64,000 nucleotides of DNA from Microbacterium sp. SY138. Lineage in GTDB: Bacteria > Actinomycetota > Actinomycetes > Actinomycetales > Microbacteriaceae. The notes below the pieces were generated by a model that did not search any database, was not told the origin of the DNA, and saw only the letters and a list, made by a program, of their open reading frames with translations. A program made the translations under genes and the position numbers. Below, in pieces: positions 1-8,550 of this stretch. The DNA lies in assembly GCF_039729145.1 (NCBI RefSeq), contig NZ_CP155793.1:1550001-1614000 (forward strand). Reading direction: 5' to 3'. How positions within the stretch are numbered: the stretch's first letter is position 1; each line of letters opens with the position of its first letter.

Positions 1-2513
1 GCTGCGGCACGGAGGGCATCGAGCTTCGCTGCGGGGGCGGCGATCGCCGCACGTGAGACCGGAGTCTTCTGCGAGGCCTTCGCCTCGGTCTTCGCGCGAC
101 GGATGCCGATCAGCGCCTCGCTGGCCGCGGCGAGCACGGCCGGGTCACCGTCGATACCGAGAGGCGTCGGCCACGCGGCGGTGTGCACGGACCCTTCCTC
201 GAACCAGGACCACGACTCCTCTGCCGCGAAGGACAGCACGGGAGCCAGCAGGCGCAGCAGCGTCGACAGGGCCAGACGCAGCGAGAGCGCCGCGGATGCC
301 TGCCCCACATCGGCCTGGTTGTAGGCGCGTTCCTTCACGAGCTCGAGGTAGTCGTCGCAGAACGTCCAGAAGAAGGCCTCGGTGAGCTCCAGAGCACGAG
401 CGGCGTCATACCGCTCGAATGCCTTGGTCGCCTCGACCACGACGCCGTCGAGGGCTGTCAGCATCGACGCATCGAGGGCGTGCGTGACCTGTGCGCCGTC
501 GGGCACGGGGAACGACAGCACGAACTTGGCGGCGTTGAGCACCTTGATGGCCAGACGACGGCCGATCTTGACCTGCGTGGGGTTCTGCGGGTCGAATGCC
601 GCGTCCATACCGAGGCGGCTCGATGCGGCCCAGTAACGCACCGCGTCCGAGCCGTGGGCGTCGAGCACGTCGGCCGGGGTGACCACGTTGCCCTTCGACT
701 TCGACATCTTCTTGCGGTCGGGGTCGACGATGAAGCCCGAGATCGCGGCGTTGCGCCACGGCGTCCTGTCGTCTTCGAGCGTCGAACGCAGCATGGTGGA
801 GAACAGCCAGGTGCGGATGATGTCCTGGCCCTGCGGGCGCAGGTCGAACGGAGCGGTGAGCTGCCACAGCTCCTCATCACGTTGCCAGCCGCCCGCGAGC
901 TGCGGTGTGAGGGACGAGGTCGCCCAGGTGTCGAGGATGTCGGCCTCCGCGTCGAAGCCACCCGGCACGCCGCGCTGGTCCACGGTGTACCCGGCGGGCA
1001 CGTCGGTGGTCGGATCGATCGGGAGCGACGCCGCATCCGGGGTGAGCACGCGGTCATAATCGCGCTCGCCGTTCTCGTCGAGGGCGTACCAGAGGGGGAT
1101 CGGCACACCGAAGAAGCGCTGACGCGACACGAGCCAGTCGCCCGTGAGACCGCCCACCCAGTTCTCGTAGCGCACGCGCATGAATTCGGGGTGCCAGGAG
1201 AGTTCCTCGCCGTGGGCGATGAGCTTGTCGCGCAGTTCGCCGTCGCGGGCACCGTTGCGGATGTACCACTGGCGCGTGGAGACGATCTCGAGCGGACGGT
1301 CTCCCTTCTCGAAGAACTTCACGGCGTGGTTGAAGGGCTTGCCGACCGCGGTCATGTCGCCGGTCGCCTGCAGCTTCTCGACGATGGCCTTGCGCGCACT
1401 GAAGACGGTCTTGCCCGCGATCTCCTCGGCGTACCAGGTCGCGGCCTCGGGATTCTCGACGGACGCCGGAGCCTCGGGCAGGAATCGCCCGTCCAGACCG
1501 ATCGTGGTCATGTTCGGCAGGGACTCGTTCTCGGTGGTGCGCAGCTCGCGCCACCAGATGATGTCGGTCACATCACCGAAGGTGCAGACCATCGCCGCTC
1601 CGGTGCCCTTGTCGGGCTGGGCGAGGTGGTGGCCGTGGATCTCGATCTCAGCGCCGAAGAAGGGGGTCTTCACCTTGGTGCCGATGAGGTGCTTGTGCGG
1701 CCCCTCCGGATGCGTCACGATCGCGATGCACGCGGGGAGCAGCTCCGGGCGGGTGGTGTCGATCGCGATCGATCCCGAGCCGTCCGCGAACGGGAACTCG
1801 ATCGTGTGATAGGACGCCTGCTGGTCGCGGTCCTCGAGCTCGGCCTGCGCGATGGCGGAGCGGAAGTCGATGTCCCACAGGGTCGGAGCCAGCGCCTGGT
1901 AGGCCTCGCCGCGCTCGATGTTGCGCAGGAAAGCGAGCTGGCTCTGTCGGATGGTGTCGTCGGAGATGGTGCGGTAGGTCTGCGTCCAGTCCACGCTCAG
2001 TCCGAGCTGGCGGAACAGCGCCTCGAACTGCTTCTCGTCCTCGATGGTGAGGCGCTCGCAGAGCTCGATGAAGTTGCGGCGGCTGATGGGCTGCTGGTCG
2101 GCCGCGCGGCTCGACTTGTTGTCGCCGCCCTCGAAGGGAGGAGTGAAATCGGGGGTGTACGGGAGCGAGGGGTCGCACCGCACGCCGTAGTAGTTCTGCA
2201 CCCGTCGCTCGGTCGGCAGGCCGTTGTCGTCCCAACCCATCGGGTAGAAGACGGTCTTTCCGCGCATGCGCTCGAACCGAGCCTTCACATCGGTGTGCGT
2301 GTAGGAGAACACGTGTCCGATGTGCAGGCTGCCCGATGCCGTCGGAGGCGGGGTGTCGATCGAGTACACGCCCTCGCGGCCGGACTGCGCCGCGCGAAGA
2401 CGGTCGAACAGGTACGTGCCCTGCTCGGCCCAGGCGGCGTCCCACTTCGCTTCGAGGCCTTCGAGTGCGGGCTTGTCGGGAATCTGGTTCTGCGACGATT
2501 CGGAAGCAGGCAT
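1..2513 (-). CDS. valS: Valine--tRNA ligase, C-terminal end outside window
   Basis: Charges tRNA-Val with valine in the cytoplasm and edits mischarged threonine. The minus-strand reading frame is open from the ATG at 2513 to the left edge, giving about 837 codons. Related enzymes are around 860 residues, so only the C-terminal tail is missing. The class I signature HIGH is at residues 64-67, in the context SGSLHIGHVFSYTHTD, and KMSKS is at 602-606 followed by GNVVTP. Both fit ValS rather than IleS or LeuS, which have their own genes in this window. A GAGGAG ribosome site lies about 8 nt before the ATG. It is divergent from transporter A, and a TAGACT -10-like hexamer on the minus strand at 2584-2579 could be its promoter. 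Confidence 0.95.
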   Translation of the reverse strand, partial: MPASESSQNQIPDKPALEGLEAKWDAAWAEQGTYLFDRLRAAQSGREGVYSIDTPPPTASGSLHIGHVFSYTHTDVKARFERMRGKTVFYPMGWDDNGLPTERRVQNYYGVRCDPSLPYTPDFTPPFEGGDNKSSRAADQQPISRRNFIELCERLTIEDEKQFEALFRQLGLSVDWTQTYRTISDDTIRQSQLAFLRNIERGEAYQALAPTLWDIDFRSAIAQAELEDRDQQASYHTIEFPFADGSGSIAIDTTRPELLPACIAIVTHPEGPHKHLIGTKVKTPFFGAEIEIHGHHLAQPDKGTGAAMVCTFGDVTDIIWWRELRTTENESLPNMTTIGLDGRFLPEAPASVENPEAATWYAEEIAGKTVFSARKAIVEKLQATGDMTAVGKPFNHAVKFFEKGDRPLEIVSTRQWYIRNGARDGELRDKLIAHGEELSWHPEFMRVRYENWVGGLTGDWLVSRQRFFGVPIPLWYALDENGERDYDRVLTPDAASLPIDPTTDVPAGYTVDQRGVPGGFDAEADILDTWATSSLTPQLAGGWQRDEELWQLTAPFDLRPQGQDIIRTWLFSTMLRSTLEDDRTPWRNAAISGFIVDPDRKKMSKSKGNVVTPADVLDAHGSDAVRYWAASSRLGMDAAFDPQNPTQVKIGRRLAIKVLNAAKFVLSFPVPDGAQVTHALDASMLTALDGVVVEATKAFERYDAARALELTEAFFWTFCDDYLELVKERAYNQADVGQASAALSLRLALSTLLRLLAPVLSFAAEESWSWFEEGSVHTAAWPTPLGIDGDPAVLAAASEALIGIRRAKTEAKASQKTPVSRAAIAAPAAKLDALRAA

Positions 2514-2617
2514 GAAGGTCTCCTCGAGCGATGTATGCGGCACTGTGTGAGCGTGCCTGAGTGTGGGTTGTGCCGAACAGTCTACCGAGCATCGGGGCAT
2601 CGGCAGCCCGTCGCAGA

Positions 2618-2647
2618 TCGACCCCGTCCAACAATCGGCCGTAGGAT
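2618..2647 (+). promoter_or_regulatory. Candidate sigma70-type promoter of transporter A
   Basis: TCGACC at 2618-2623 and TAGGAT at 2642-2647 are separated by 18 nt and lie 35 nt before the ATG of the binding-protein gene. The -10 is good and the -35 is one base from TTGACC. This is inferred from sequence alone. Confidence 0.4.
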
Positions 2648-2682
2648 GGGATGTCCCGACCCGTTCGTCCAGAGGAACCGTC

Positions 2683-4293
2683 ATGCCCGCAAGACCTGTG
2701 CGTCGTCTCCTGCCCTTCGCGGCGCTCGCCGCTGCCACTGCGCTGGTGCTCAGCGCATGCGCGGCTCCCGGCTCGGACGGCGAGGGCGGAGAGCTCGTGT
2801 GGTCCATCGAGGGCGCGAACCTCTCGGCTGGGCACATGGACCCGCAGGTGAGCCAGCTCGACGTCTCCGGCATGGTGCAGCGGGCGGTGCTCGACTCGCT
2901 GGTGTTCCAGGAGGCGGATGGAACGTTCAGCCCGTGGCTCGCGAAGAGCTGGGAGGTCTCGCCGGACAGCACGGAGTACACGTTCGTGCTCCGTGACGAC
3001 GTGACCTTCACCGACGGCGAGAAGTTCGACGCCGCCGCGGTCAAGGCGAACTTCGACCGCATCGTCGATCCGGAGACGGCATCCGCGCAGGCGGCCAGCA
3101 TGCTCGGCGCCGACTTCTATGAGGGCACCGAAGTCGTCGACGACTACACGGTCACGGTGACCTTCACGCAGCCGTACGCACCGTTCCTGCAGGCGGCGAG
3201 CACGCCGCAGCTCGGCTTCTACTCGCCGGCCGTCCTCGCGAAGTCCGCGGACAAGCTCAAGGCGGGGGGACCCGACGTCACCGTCGGTACCGGTCCGTTC
3301 GAGCTCACCGAGTACACGCCGGACCAGGAGATCGTGTACACCCGCAACGACGACTATGCGTGGGGTCCGCATGATGCGAAGGCCCCGAAGTTCGAGACGC
3401 TGCGTGTGGAGATCCAGCCGGAAGCCTCGGTCCGCACGGGCGTGGTGACGAGCGGGGAGGCCGACCTGGCCAGCAACATCCCGCCGAACCTCGCGAAGGA
3501 TCTCGGCGACGGCATCACGGTCGATTCGATCGAGTACCCGGGTCTGCCGTACTCGCTGTACCTGAACGAGAAGTACGGGGTGTTCGCGGACGAGAAGGTG
3601 CGTCAGGCCTTCGCGCGCGGCGTCGACATCGACGCGGCGGTGGAGGAGATCTACTTCGGCCAGTTCCCGCGCGCATGGAGCATCCTCGGCTCGACGACCC
3701 CGGGCTACGACGCGTCGCTCGAGGGCAGCTGGCCGTTCGACCAGGACGCCGCGAACGCGCTCCTCGACGAGGCGGGATGGACCGCACGCGACACCGACGG
3801 CATCCGTATGAAGGACGGCAAGCGGCTCTCGGTGCGATGGATCGCCTGGACTCCCGTTCCGGATGACCGCGCCGCTCTCGCGAACGCGATCCAGTCCGAC
3901 CTCAAGGAGATCGGGTTCGAGGTCCAGCGCGAGGTGCTCGAACCCGGGGCCTACAACGAGCAGTACGAGCCGAAGACGTTCGATCTGACGGACTGGGGCT
4001 TCTCCGGCGTCGACCCCGACCTGCTGCGCAGCCACCTGCACACCGACGGGTTCCAGAACGCGTCGCAGGTGAGCGATCCCGAGATCGATGCATTGCTGGA
4101 GAAGGCCGTCGCGACCAGCGACCAGGACGAGCGCAACGAGCTCTACACCCAGCTGCAGCAGTGGAACGCGACGTATACGGCGATCGTGCCGCTCTACAGC
4201 CCGTCGGCGATCACCGCCGTCGGCGATCGCGTCGACGGGCTGCAGTACGACCTGTACGGTCGACCGCTGTTCTACGATGTGACCGTCGGCTGA
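2683..4293 (+). CDS. ABC transporter substrate-binding lipoprotein (family 5), transporter A
   Basis: Extracellular, membrane-anchored binding protein of a dipeptide/oligopeptide/nickel-type (SBP family 5) importer, 536 residues. An Arg-rich start and hydrophobic segment end in the lipobox LSAC with the lipidated Cys at residue 26. The mature part has family-5 features: the early LAKSWEVSPD and FVLRDDVTFTDGEKF segment, then GTGPFEL, then VRQAFARGVDID. ATG 2683 was chosen because it gives an intact lipoprotein signal and has AGAGGAA about 6 nt upstream; the frame stays open further upstream but without a signal peptide. It is the first gene of the operon that encodes both permeases and the ATPase. 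The exact ligand (peptide, nickel chelate or other) cannot be told from sequence. Confidence 0.9.
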   Translation: MPARPVRRLLPFAALAAATALVLSACAAPGSDGEGGELVWSIEGANLSAGHMDPQVSQLDVSGMVQRAVLDSLVFQEADGTFSPWLAKSWEVSPDSTEYTFVLRDDVTFTDGEKFDAAAVKANFDRIVDPETASAQAASMLGADFYEGTEVVDDYTVTVTFTQPYAPFLQAASTPQLGFYSPAVLAKSADKLKAGGPDVTVGTGPFELTEYTPDQEIVYTRNDDYAWGPHDAKAPKFETLRVEIQPEASVRTGVVTSGEADLASNIPPNLAKDLGDGITVDSIEYPGLPYSLYLNEKYGVFADEKVRQAFARGVDIDAAVEEIYFGQFPRAWSILGSTTPGYDASLEGSWPFDQDAANALLDEAGWTARDTDGIRMKDGKRLSVRWIAWTPVPDDRAALANAIQSDLKEIGFEVQREVLEPGAYNEQYEPKTFDLTDWGFSGVDPDLLRSHLHTDGFQNASQVSDPEIDALLEKAVATSDQDERNELYTQLQQWNATYTAIVPLYSPSAITAVGDRVDGLQYDLYGRPLFYDVTVG

Positions 4294-4318
4294 GCCGCCG
4301 GCTGAGCGGAGGGCACGG

Positions 4319-5266
4319 GTGGTGAGGGCTGCTCTCGTCCGTATCGCCGGCCTCGCCGCGTCCGTCGTGATCGTCCTCTGGGGCGCGGCGACCGTCGCCT
4401 TCCTCGCCTTCCGGGTGATCCCGGGGGATCCGGTATCGGTGATGCTGGGGCCCCAGGCGCAGGTGAGCGAGGCGGTCAAAGAAGGCATCAGAGCCGATCT
4501 CGGGCTCGATCGCCCGCCGTTCGAGCAGTACCTCGGTTTCATCGGTCAGCTCGCTCGGGGAGACCTGGGAGAGTCGTACCAGCTGCGGATGCCCGTGACC
4601 GAGGTGATCGGGCGTCAACTCGGTGCGACGGTCCAGCTTTCGGTGCTCGCGCTCGTGATCGCCCTGGTGCTCGCGCTGTCCGTGGCGGTGCTCGTTCGCG
4701 GCAAGGCGGGTCGGACGGTCGCGGCGGCGGTCGAACTGGTGGTGCTCTCCTCCCCGGTCTTCTGGATCGGGCTCGTCCTGCTGAGCGTCTTCGCGTTCGG
4801 TCTGGGCTGGTTCCCGGTGTCGGGTGCTCGCAACCCCGCCACGATCGTGCTGCCGGCGATCACGCTCGCGCTTCCGGTGGCGGCGCTGCTCAGCCAAGTG
4901 CTGCGCGACGGGCTGATGCAGGCGGAGCGGATGCCCTTCGCCGAGACGGTGCGGGCTCGTGGGGCCAGTCCCTCGTGGTTCACGCTGCGGCATGGGCTTC
5001 GACACGGCGCCGCCTCTGCTGTCACGCTCGCCGCCTACCTGACCGGATCCGTCCTCGGTGGGGCGGTGCTCGTGGAGACGGTGTTCGCCCGTCCTGGCCT
5101 CGGCCGGGTCACACTCGCCGCGATCAGCGACCGCGACCTTCCGGTGATCACGGGGATCATCCTCTTGAGCGCCCTGGTCTTCGTGGCGGTGAACCTCGTC
5201 GTCGAACTCGTCCATCCGCTGATCGACCCGCGCATCAGGGCTTCGCGATCGGGAGGTGTCCGATGA
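4319..5266 (+). CDS. ABC transporter permease (DppB-type), transporter A
   Basis: Integral membrane subunit of the importer, 315 residues, DppB/OppB class. It opens with a transmembrane helix followed by the FRVIPGDPV segment typical of this class. Near residues 205-225 it has the EAA-type loop (ETVRARGASPSWFTLRHGL) that contacts the ATPase, and it ends in LVELVHPLIDPRIRAS. The GTG at 4319 is preceded by CGGAGGG; the next codon, 4322, is also GTG and cannot be excluded. The gene follows the binding-protein gene by 25 nt and its stop overlaps the start of the next permease. Confidence 0.92.
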   Translation: MVRAALVRIAGLAASVVIVLWGAATVAFLAFRVIPGDPVSVMLGPQAQVSEAVKEGIRADLGLDRPPFEQYLGFIGQLARGDLGESYQLRMPVTEVIGRQLGATVQLSVLALVIALVLALSVAVLVRGKAGRTVAAAVELVVLSSPVFWIGLVLLSVFAFGLGWFPVSGARNPATIVLPAITLALPVAALLSQVLRDGLMQAERMPFAETVRARGASPSWFTLRHGLRHGAASAVTLAAYLTGSVLGGAVLVETVFARPGLGRVTLAAISDRDLPVITGIILLSALVFVAVNLVVELVHPLIDPRIRASRSGGVR

Positions 5267-6075
5267 GGCGCGCGCAGCGGATGCTGCTGTGGGTCGCGAT
5301 CCTGGTCCTCGCGGTGATCGCGTTCGCGGCGCTCTGGCCCGGTGTCCTCGCCACGCACGATCCGCTGCAGACGGATGTCCGCTCCGCCCTGCTTCCCCCG
5401 AGCGCCGAGCATCTGTTCGGCACCGACCAGAGCGGACGCGACGTGTACTCGCGGGTCGTCTACGGTGCGGCGCGCTCGCTGGGCATCGGGCTCCTCGCCA
5501 CCGGGGTGGCGCTCGTCGGCGGACTCGTCATCGGCGCGCTCGCCGGGGTCGCGCCGAGGAGCGTCGACACCACGGTGATGCGGGTGAACGACGTGCTGAT
5601 GGCTTTCCCCGAGTTTCTCGTCGCACTCGTCGTCGTCGCCGTGCTGGGCCCGGGACCGGTGAACATCGCGATCGCGGTGACGCTGGCCGCCGTGCCCGTC
5701 TACGTCCGGCTGGCCCGAGTGCAGACGCAGACTCTCCGCGTCGCCGAGCACGTCGAGGCGGCGCGCATCCTCGGGGTGCCACGGATGCGCGCATTCACCC
5801 GGCACGTGGTTCCGGGAGTCCTCGGCGCGCTGAGCGTGCTCGCCACCATCGGCATCGGCTCCAGCATCCTGGCAGCGGCCGGGCTCAGCTTCCTGGGGCT
5901 CGGCCCGTCGGAGCCGACTCCCGAGTGGGGACTGATGCTCGCCGGTGGGCGCAACGTCCTCGGGCAGGCCTGGTGGATCTCGCTGTTCCCCGGCATCGCG
6001 ATCACGCTCACCGTGGTGGCGGCGACCGTCGTGGGGCGTATCCTGCGCGCTCGCGGAGACGGGAGGATCGCATGA
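5263..6075 (+). CDS. ABC transporter permease (DppC-type), transporter A
   Basis: Second membrane subunit, 270 residues, DppC/OppC class. The N-terminal helix is followed by the class hallmark HLFGTDQSGRDVYSRVVYGA, then several transmembrane segments and an EAA loop (EAARILGVPRMRAFTRHVVP) for docking the ATPase. The ATG overlaps the stop of the preceding permease (ATGA) and GGAGG lies 6 nt upstream, so translation is coupled. It lacks the long cytoplasmic N-terminus seen in many DppC proteins, as in the copy at 62864-63793. Confidence 0.92.
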   Translation: MRRAQRMLLWVAILVLAVIAFAALWPGVLATHDPLQTDVRSALLPPSAEHLFGTDQSGRDVYSRVVYGAARSLGIGLLATGVALVGGLVIGALAGVAPRSVDTTVMRVNDVLMAFPEFLVALVVVAVLGPGPVNIAIAVTLAAVPVYVRLARVQTQTLRVAEHVEAARILGVPRMRAFTRHVVPGVLGALSVLATIGIGSSILAAAGLSFLGLGPSEPTPEWGLMLAGGRNVLGQAWWISLFPGIAITLTVVAATVVGRILRARGDGRIA

Positions 6076-7580
6076 GCGTCGCCCTGGAAGTGCGCGGGCT
6101 GCGGATCGCATTCGACGGGAACCCGGTCGTCGATGACGTGTCCTTCGCCGTCGACCGCGGAGAGTGCATCGCGATCGTGGGGGAGTCCGGCGCCGGCAAG
6201 TCGCTCACGGCTCGTGCGCTGCTGGGACTGACTCCCACGGACGCCGACGTCTCGCTGGACGGGCTGGTCGTGGACGGGACGGATGCGGCCGGGCTGTCCG
6301 AGCGCGCGTGGCGCGAGCTGCGCGGGGCCGGGATCGCGCTCGTCTCCCAGGACGCCCTGGTCTCGCTCGATCCCCTGCGACGGATCGGGGCAGAGATCGC
6401 CGAGCCGCTGCTCTTGCACCAGATCGTCCGGGGACGGGCGGCGAGGGCGGAGCGGGTGCGGGAGCTCCTGGCACGGGTATGGATGCCCGACCCCGAACGC
6501 CGCTCCCGACAGCACCCGCACGAGCTCTCCGGTGGACTCCGACAGCGAGCACTCATCGCCTCCGCGCTCGCCGCGGATCCCGCCGTGCTGGTGGCGGACG
6601 AGCCGACGACTGCTCTCGACGCGACCGTGCAGGCACGGGTCCTCGGTCTGCTGCGCGAGATCGTCGAGGCGGGAACGGCACTCGTGTTCATCAGCCACGA
6701 CTTCGCGGCCGTCCGACGGATCGCCGATCGCGTCCTGGTGATGAGGGGTGGGGTCGTCGTGGAGTCCGGTCCGGTGACCGAGGTTCTCGAGAACCCCCGG
6801 CATGAGTACACGAAGCAGCTCATCGCGGCGACGATCCATGAACCACGCGCTACGGCCCCCGCGGATTCCTCGACGCTGCTGATCGCCGACGAGGTCTCAC
6901 GGAGCTTCGATGCCGTGCCCGCGGTCGTCGATGCCTCCTTCGCCCTGAAAGACGGACGGACGCTCGGCATCGTCGGGGAGTCGGGGTCCGGTAAGACGAC
7001 GCTGGCGCGCATGATCGTCGGAGTCGACGCTCCGGACGCCGGTACGCTGCGGTGGACATCGCAGCGCCGGGTGCAGCTCGTGCACCAGAATCCGCTCGGA
7101 GCGTTCGACCCGCGATGGACGATCGGCCGTTCGTTGCGAGAGGGGCTGGAAGCGGGCGGGGTGCCTCGCGCTCAGCGGGCTGCGGGCGTCGCCCGACTCC
7201 TCGCCGAGGTCGACCTCGCCCCGGAGCTCGCCGACCGGCGTCCGAGCGCGCTCTCCGGCGGACAGCGGCAGCGGGCGGCCATCGCCCGCGCGCTCGCCGC
7301 CGACCCGGAGGTGCTGGTCCTCGACGAACCTGTCTCGGCCCTCGACCCCTCGGTGCGGGAGCGGGTGCTGCGGCTGCTCGCGCGGGTGCAGCAGGAGCGG
7401 CAGTTGACGATGATCCTCGTCTCCCACGACCTCGATGTGGTCGGAGCGGTCGCCGACGAGGTGCTCGTGATGCAGGACGGACGGATCGTCGAGCAGGGCA
7501 CCACTGCAGAGGTGTTCGGGGCGCCGCAGCATGCGTTCACCCGTGAGCTGCTCGCCGCGAGCGGCCCTGCCGAGCTCTGA
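6072..7580 (+). CDS. Fused double ATP-binding protein (DppD-DppF type), transporter A
   Basis: Energises the importer from the cytoplasmic side. It is 502 residues with two complete ABC domains in one chain. Domain 1 has Walker A GESGAGKS, signature LSGGLRQRALIA and Walker B VLVADEP. Domain 2 has GESGSGKT, LSGGQRQRAAIARAL and VLVLDEP. The usual four-Cys tail of oligopeptide ATPases after domain 1 is absent, so this is the most compact of the three fused ATPases in the window (502 versus 555 and 642 residues). The ATG overlaps the stop of the permease gene. Its stop is only 7 nt from the stop of the convergent gene, with no terminator visible between them. Confidence 0.92.
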   Translation: MSVALEVRGLRIAFDGNPVVDDVSFAVDRGECIAIVGESGAGKSLTARALLGLTPTDADVSLDGLVVDGTDAAGLSERAWRELRGAGIALVSQDALVSLDPLRRIGAEIAEPLLLHQIVRGRAARAERVRELLARVWMPDPERRSRQHPHELSGGLRQRALIASALAADPAVLVADEPTTALDATVQARVLGLLREIVEAGTALVFISHDFAAVRRIADRVLVMRGGVVVESGPVTEVLENPRHEYTKQLIAATIHEPRATAPADSSTLLIADEVSRSFDAVPAVVDASFALKDGRTLGIVGESGSGKTTLARMIVGVDAPDAGTLRWTSQRRVQLVHQNPLGAFDPRWTIGRSLREGLEAGGVPRAQRAAGVARLLAEVDLAPELADRRPSALSGGQRQRAAIARALAADPEVLVLDEPVSALDPSVRERVLRLLARVQQERQLTMILVSHDLDVVGAVADEVLVMQDGRIVEQGTTAEVFGAPQHAFTRELLAASGPAEL

Positions 7581-7587
7581 TCAGACG

Positions 7588-8238
7588 TCAGTCCTTGATC
7601 TGGATGCCGATGCCCGCCGCGATGACCGGCGCGAGCTGCTGCACCTGGAAGGACGTGAGAGTCGCTCCGCGGAGGCTGTTGGCATCGAGGAAGGCGACAG
7701 CGTCGAGGCCGCGCAGGTCGAGGTCCTTCGCCCGCATGCCCCGCGAATCGACCTCGTCGGTCGACGTGGCGGTGAATCTCGCGCGCGTCAGCTCGGCCTG
7801 CGGCATGTCGATCGTGCGGATGGCGCAGCCGGAGATCTCGAGATCGGTGACCTTCGCCGCACCGAGGTTCAGGTAGTCGATGCGCACGTCGCGCAGCTCG
7901 AGCTCCGAGATGCGCGACTCGCTCAAGTCGAGCGTGCCGATGCGGCCACCGCTGATCCGCACCCGCCGCACGCCGGCATCGCGCATGCGGAGCGAGGCGA
8001 TGCGCACACCCGGCATGTCGACGTCGACGACCGTCGCTCCGGTGAGATCGACCGTGTCGGCGTCAGCGCTCACCACGCACTGCTCGAGCGTCGAGTAGGC
8101 GAGATCGACGGTGCCGCTCAGGTCGAGCCGGGCGGCGATCAGGTCGGCGCTGCGTCGGGGAACAGCGGGCTCGAGCACGGGCGGGAGGTCGGGGTCGGTG
8201 ATGCGGGGAGGAGCGGGGGACTCGGGGGTGCGGGCCAT
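7588..8238 (-). CDS. Pentapeptide-repeat-like protein
   Basis: A 216-residue protein whose residues from about 35 to 195 are repetitive, with a hydrophobic residue (often Leu, Val or Ile) every five or so positions, as in VDLTGATVVDVDMPGVRIASL. This pattern predicts a right-handed quadrilateral beta-helix. No signal peptide or transmembrane segment is visible, so it is probably cytoplasmic. Pentapeptide proteins have varied roles, including DNA mimicry, and nothing here picks one. Start ATG 8238 is supported by a TACGCT hexamer exactly 6 nt before it, which implies a leaderless mRNA. It is convergent with transporter A and divergent from the ileS T-box leader. Confidence 0.8.
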   Translation of the reverse strand: MARTPESPAPPRITDPDLPPVLEPAVPRRSADLIAARLDLSGTVDLAYSTLEQCVVSADADTVDLTGATVVDVDMPGVRIASLRMRDAGVRRVRISGGRIGTLDLSESRISELELRDVRIDYLNLGAAKVTDLEISGCAIRTIDMPQAELTRARFTATSTDEVDSRGMRAKDLDLRGLDAVAFLDANSLRGATLTSFQVQQLAPVIAAGIGIQIKD

Positions 8239-8244
8239 GGTCCG

Positions 8245-8250
8245 AGCGTA
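8245..8250 (-). promoter_or_regulatory. -10 hexamer of leaderless promoter, pentapeptide gene
   Basis: Minus-strand TACGCT followed by 6 nt and then ATG 8238. The spacing puts the transcription start on the start codon itself. One of ten genes in the window with exactly this layout. Confidence 0.55.
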
Positions 8251-8333
8251 GGGCGCGCCGACGACATCGCGAACCGGGAGCGGGGCGCCGGGCGCCGGAG
8301 AGGAGAGCGGCGTCCTGAGGGGATGCGCACGCG

Positions 8334-8545
8334 TACACTGGAGGGAAGAGCATCGATCCGGCCATCACCGGGGAGCTCTCGGAAGAACGGCGCGGCCCTC
8401 GGGCGGTGCTCAGTAGAACCGAGCGGGGCAGGCCCGTCACAGCCGCAGTGAGAGTGGTCGCGTCGCAAGGCGCGGCACGCGAGGTGGTACCGCGGTCCGT
8501 GAGGGTCGTCCTCGCAGGAGCATCCGCCACGACGACCACTGCGAG
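8334..8545 (+). promoter_or_regulatory. ileS T-box leader (ultrashort stem I, translational type)
   Basis: A tRNA-Ile-sensing riboswitch in front of ileS. A -10-like TACACT lies at 8334-8339, giving a leader of about 200 nt. The conserved T-box AGGTGGTACCGCGG is at 8482-8495; its GGTACC core is where the uncharged tRNA acceptor end pairs. A short stem-I region around 8350-8395 carries ATC at 8364-8366, an isoleucine codon placed as the specifier. No terminator with a U-run precedes the gene, which points to control of translation as known for actinobacterial ileS. Two competing pairings are visible near the start: CTCGCAG 8511-8517 with CTGCGAG 8539-8545, and AGTGGTCG 8453-8460 with CGACCACT 8533-8540. 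This region fills the only gap of about 300 nt without a gene. Confidence 0.88.
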
Positions 8546-8550
8546 ACACG

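Noticed and set aside
183..2996. 937-codon plus-strand open frame opposite valS
   Set aside because: It is the antisense of a clear ValS frame with HIGH and KMSKS motifs; such frames are common at very high GC. The translation is Arg/Gly/Val/His-rich without domains.
1648..4542. 964-codon minus-strand open frame across valS and the binding protein gene
   Set aside because: It crosses two real genes and their promoters; no family features, composition typical of GC-rich shadow frames.
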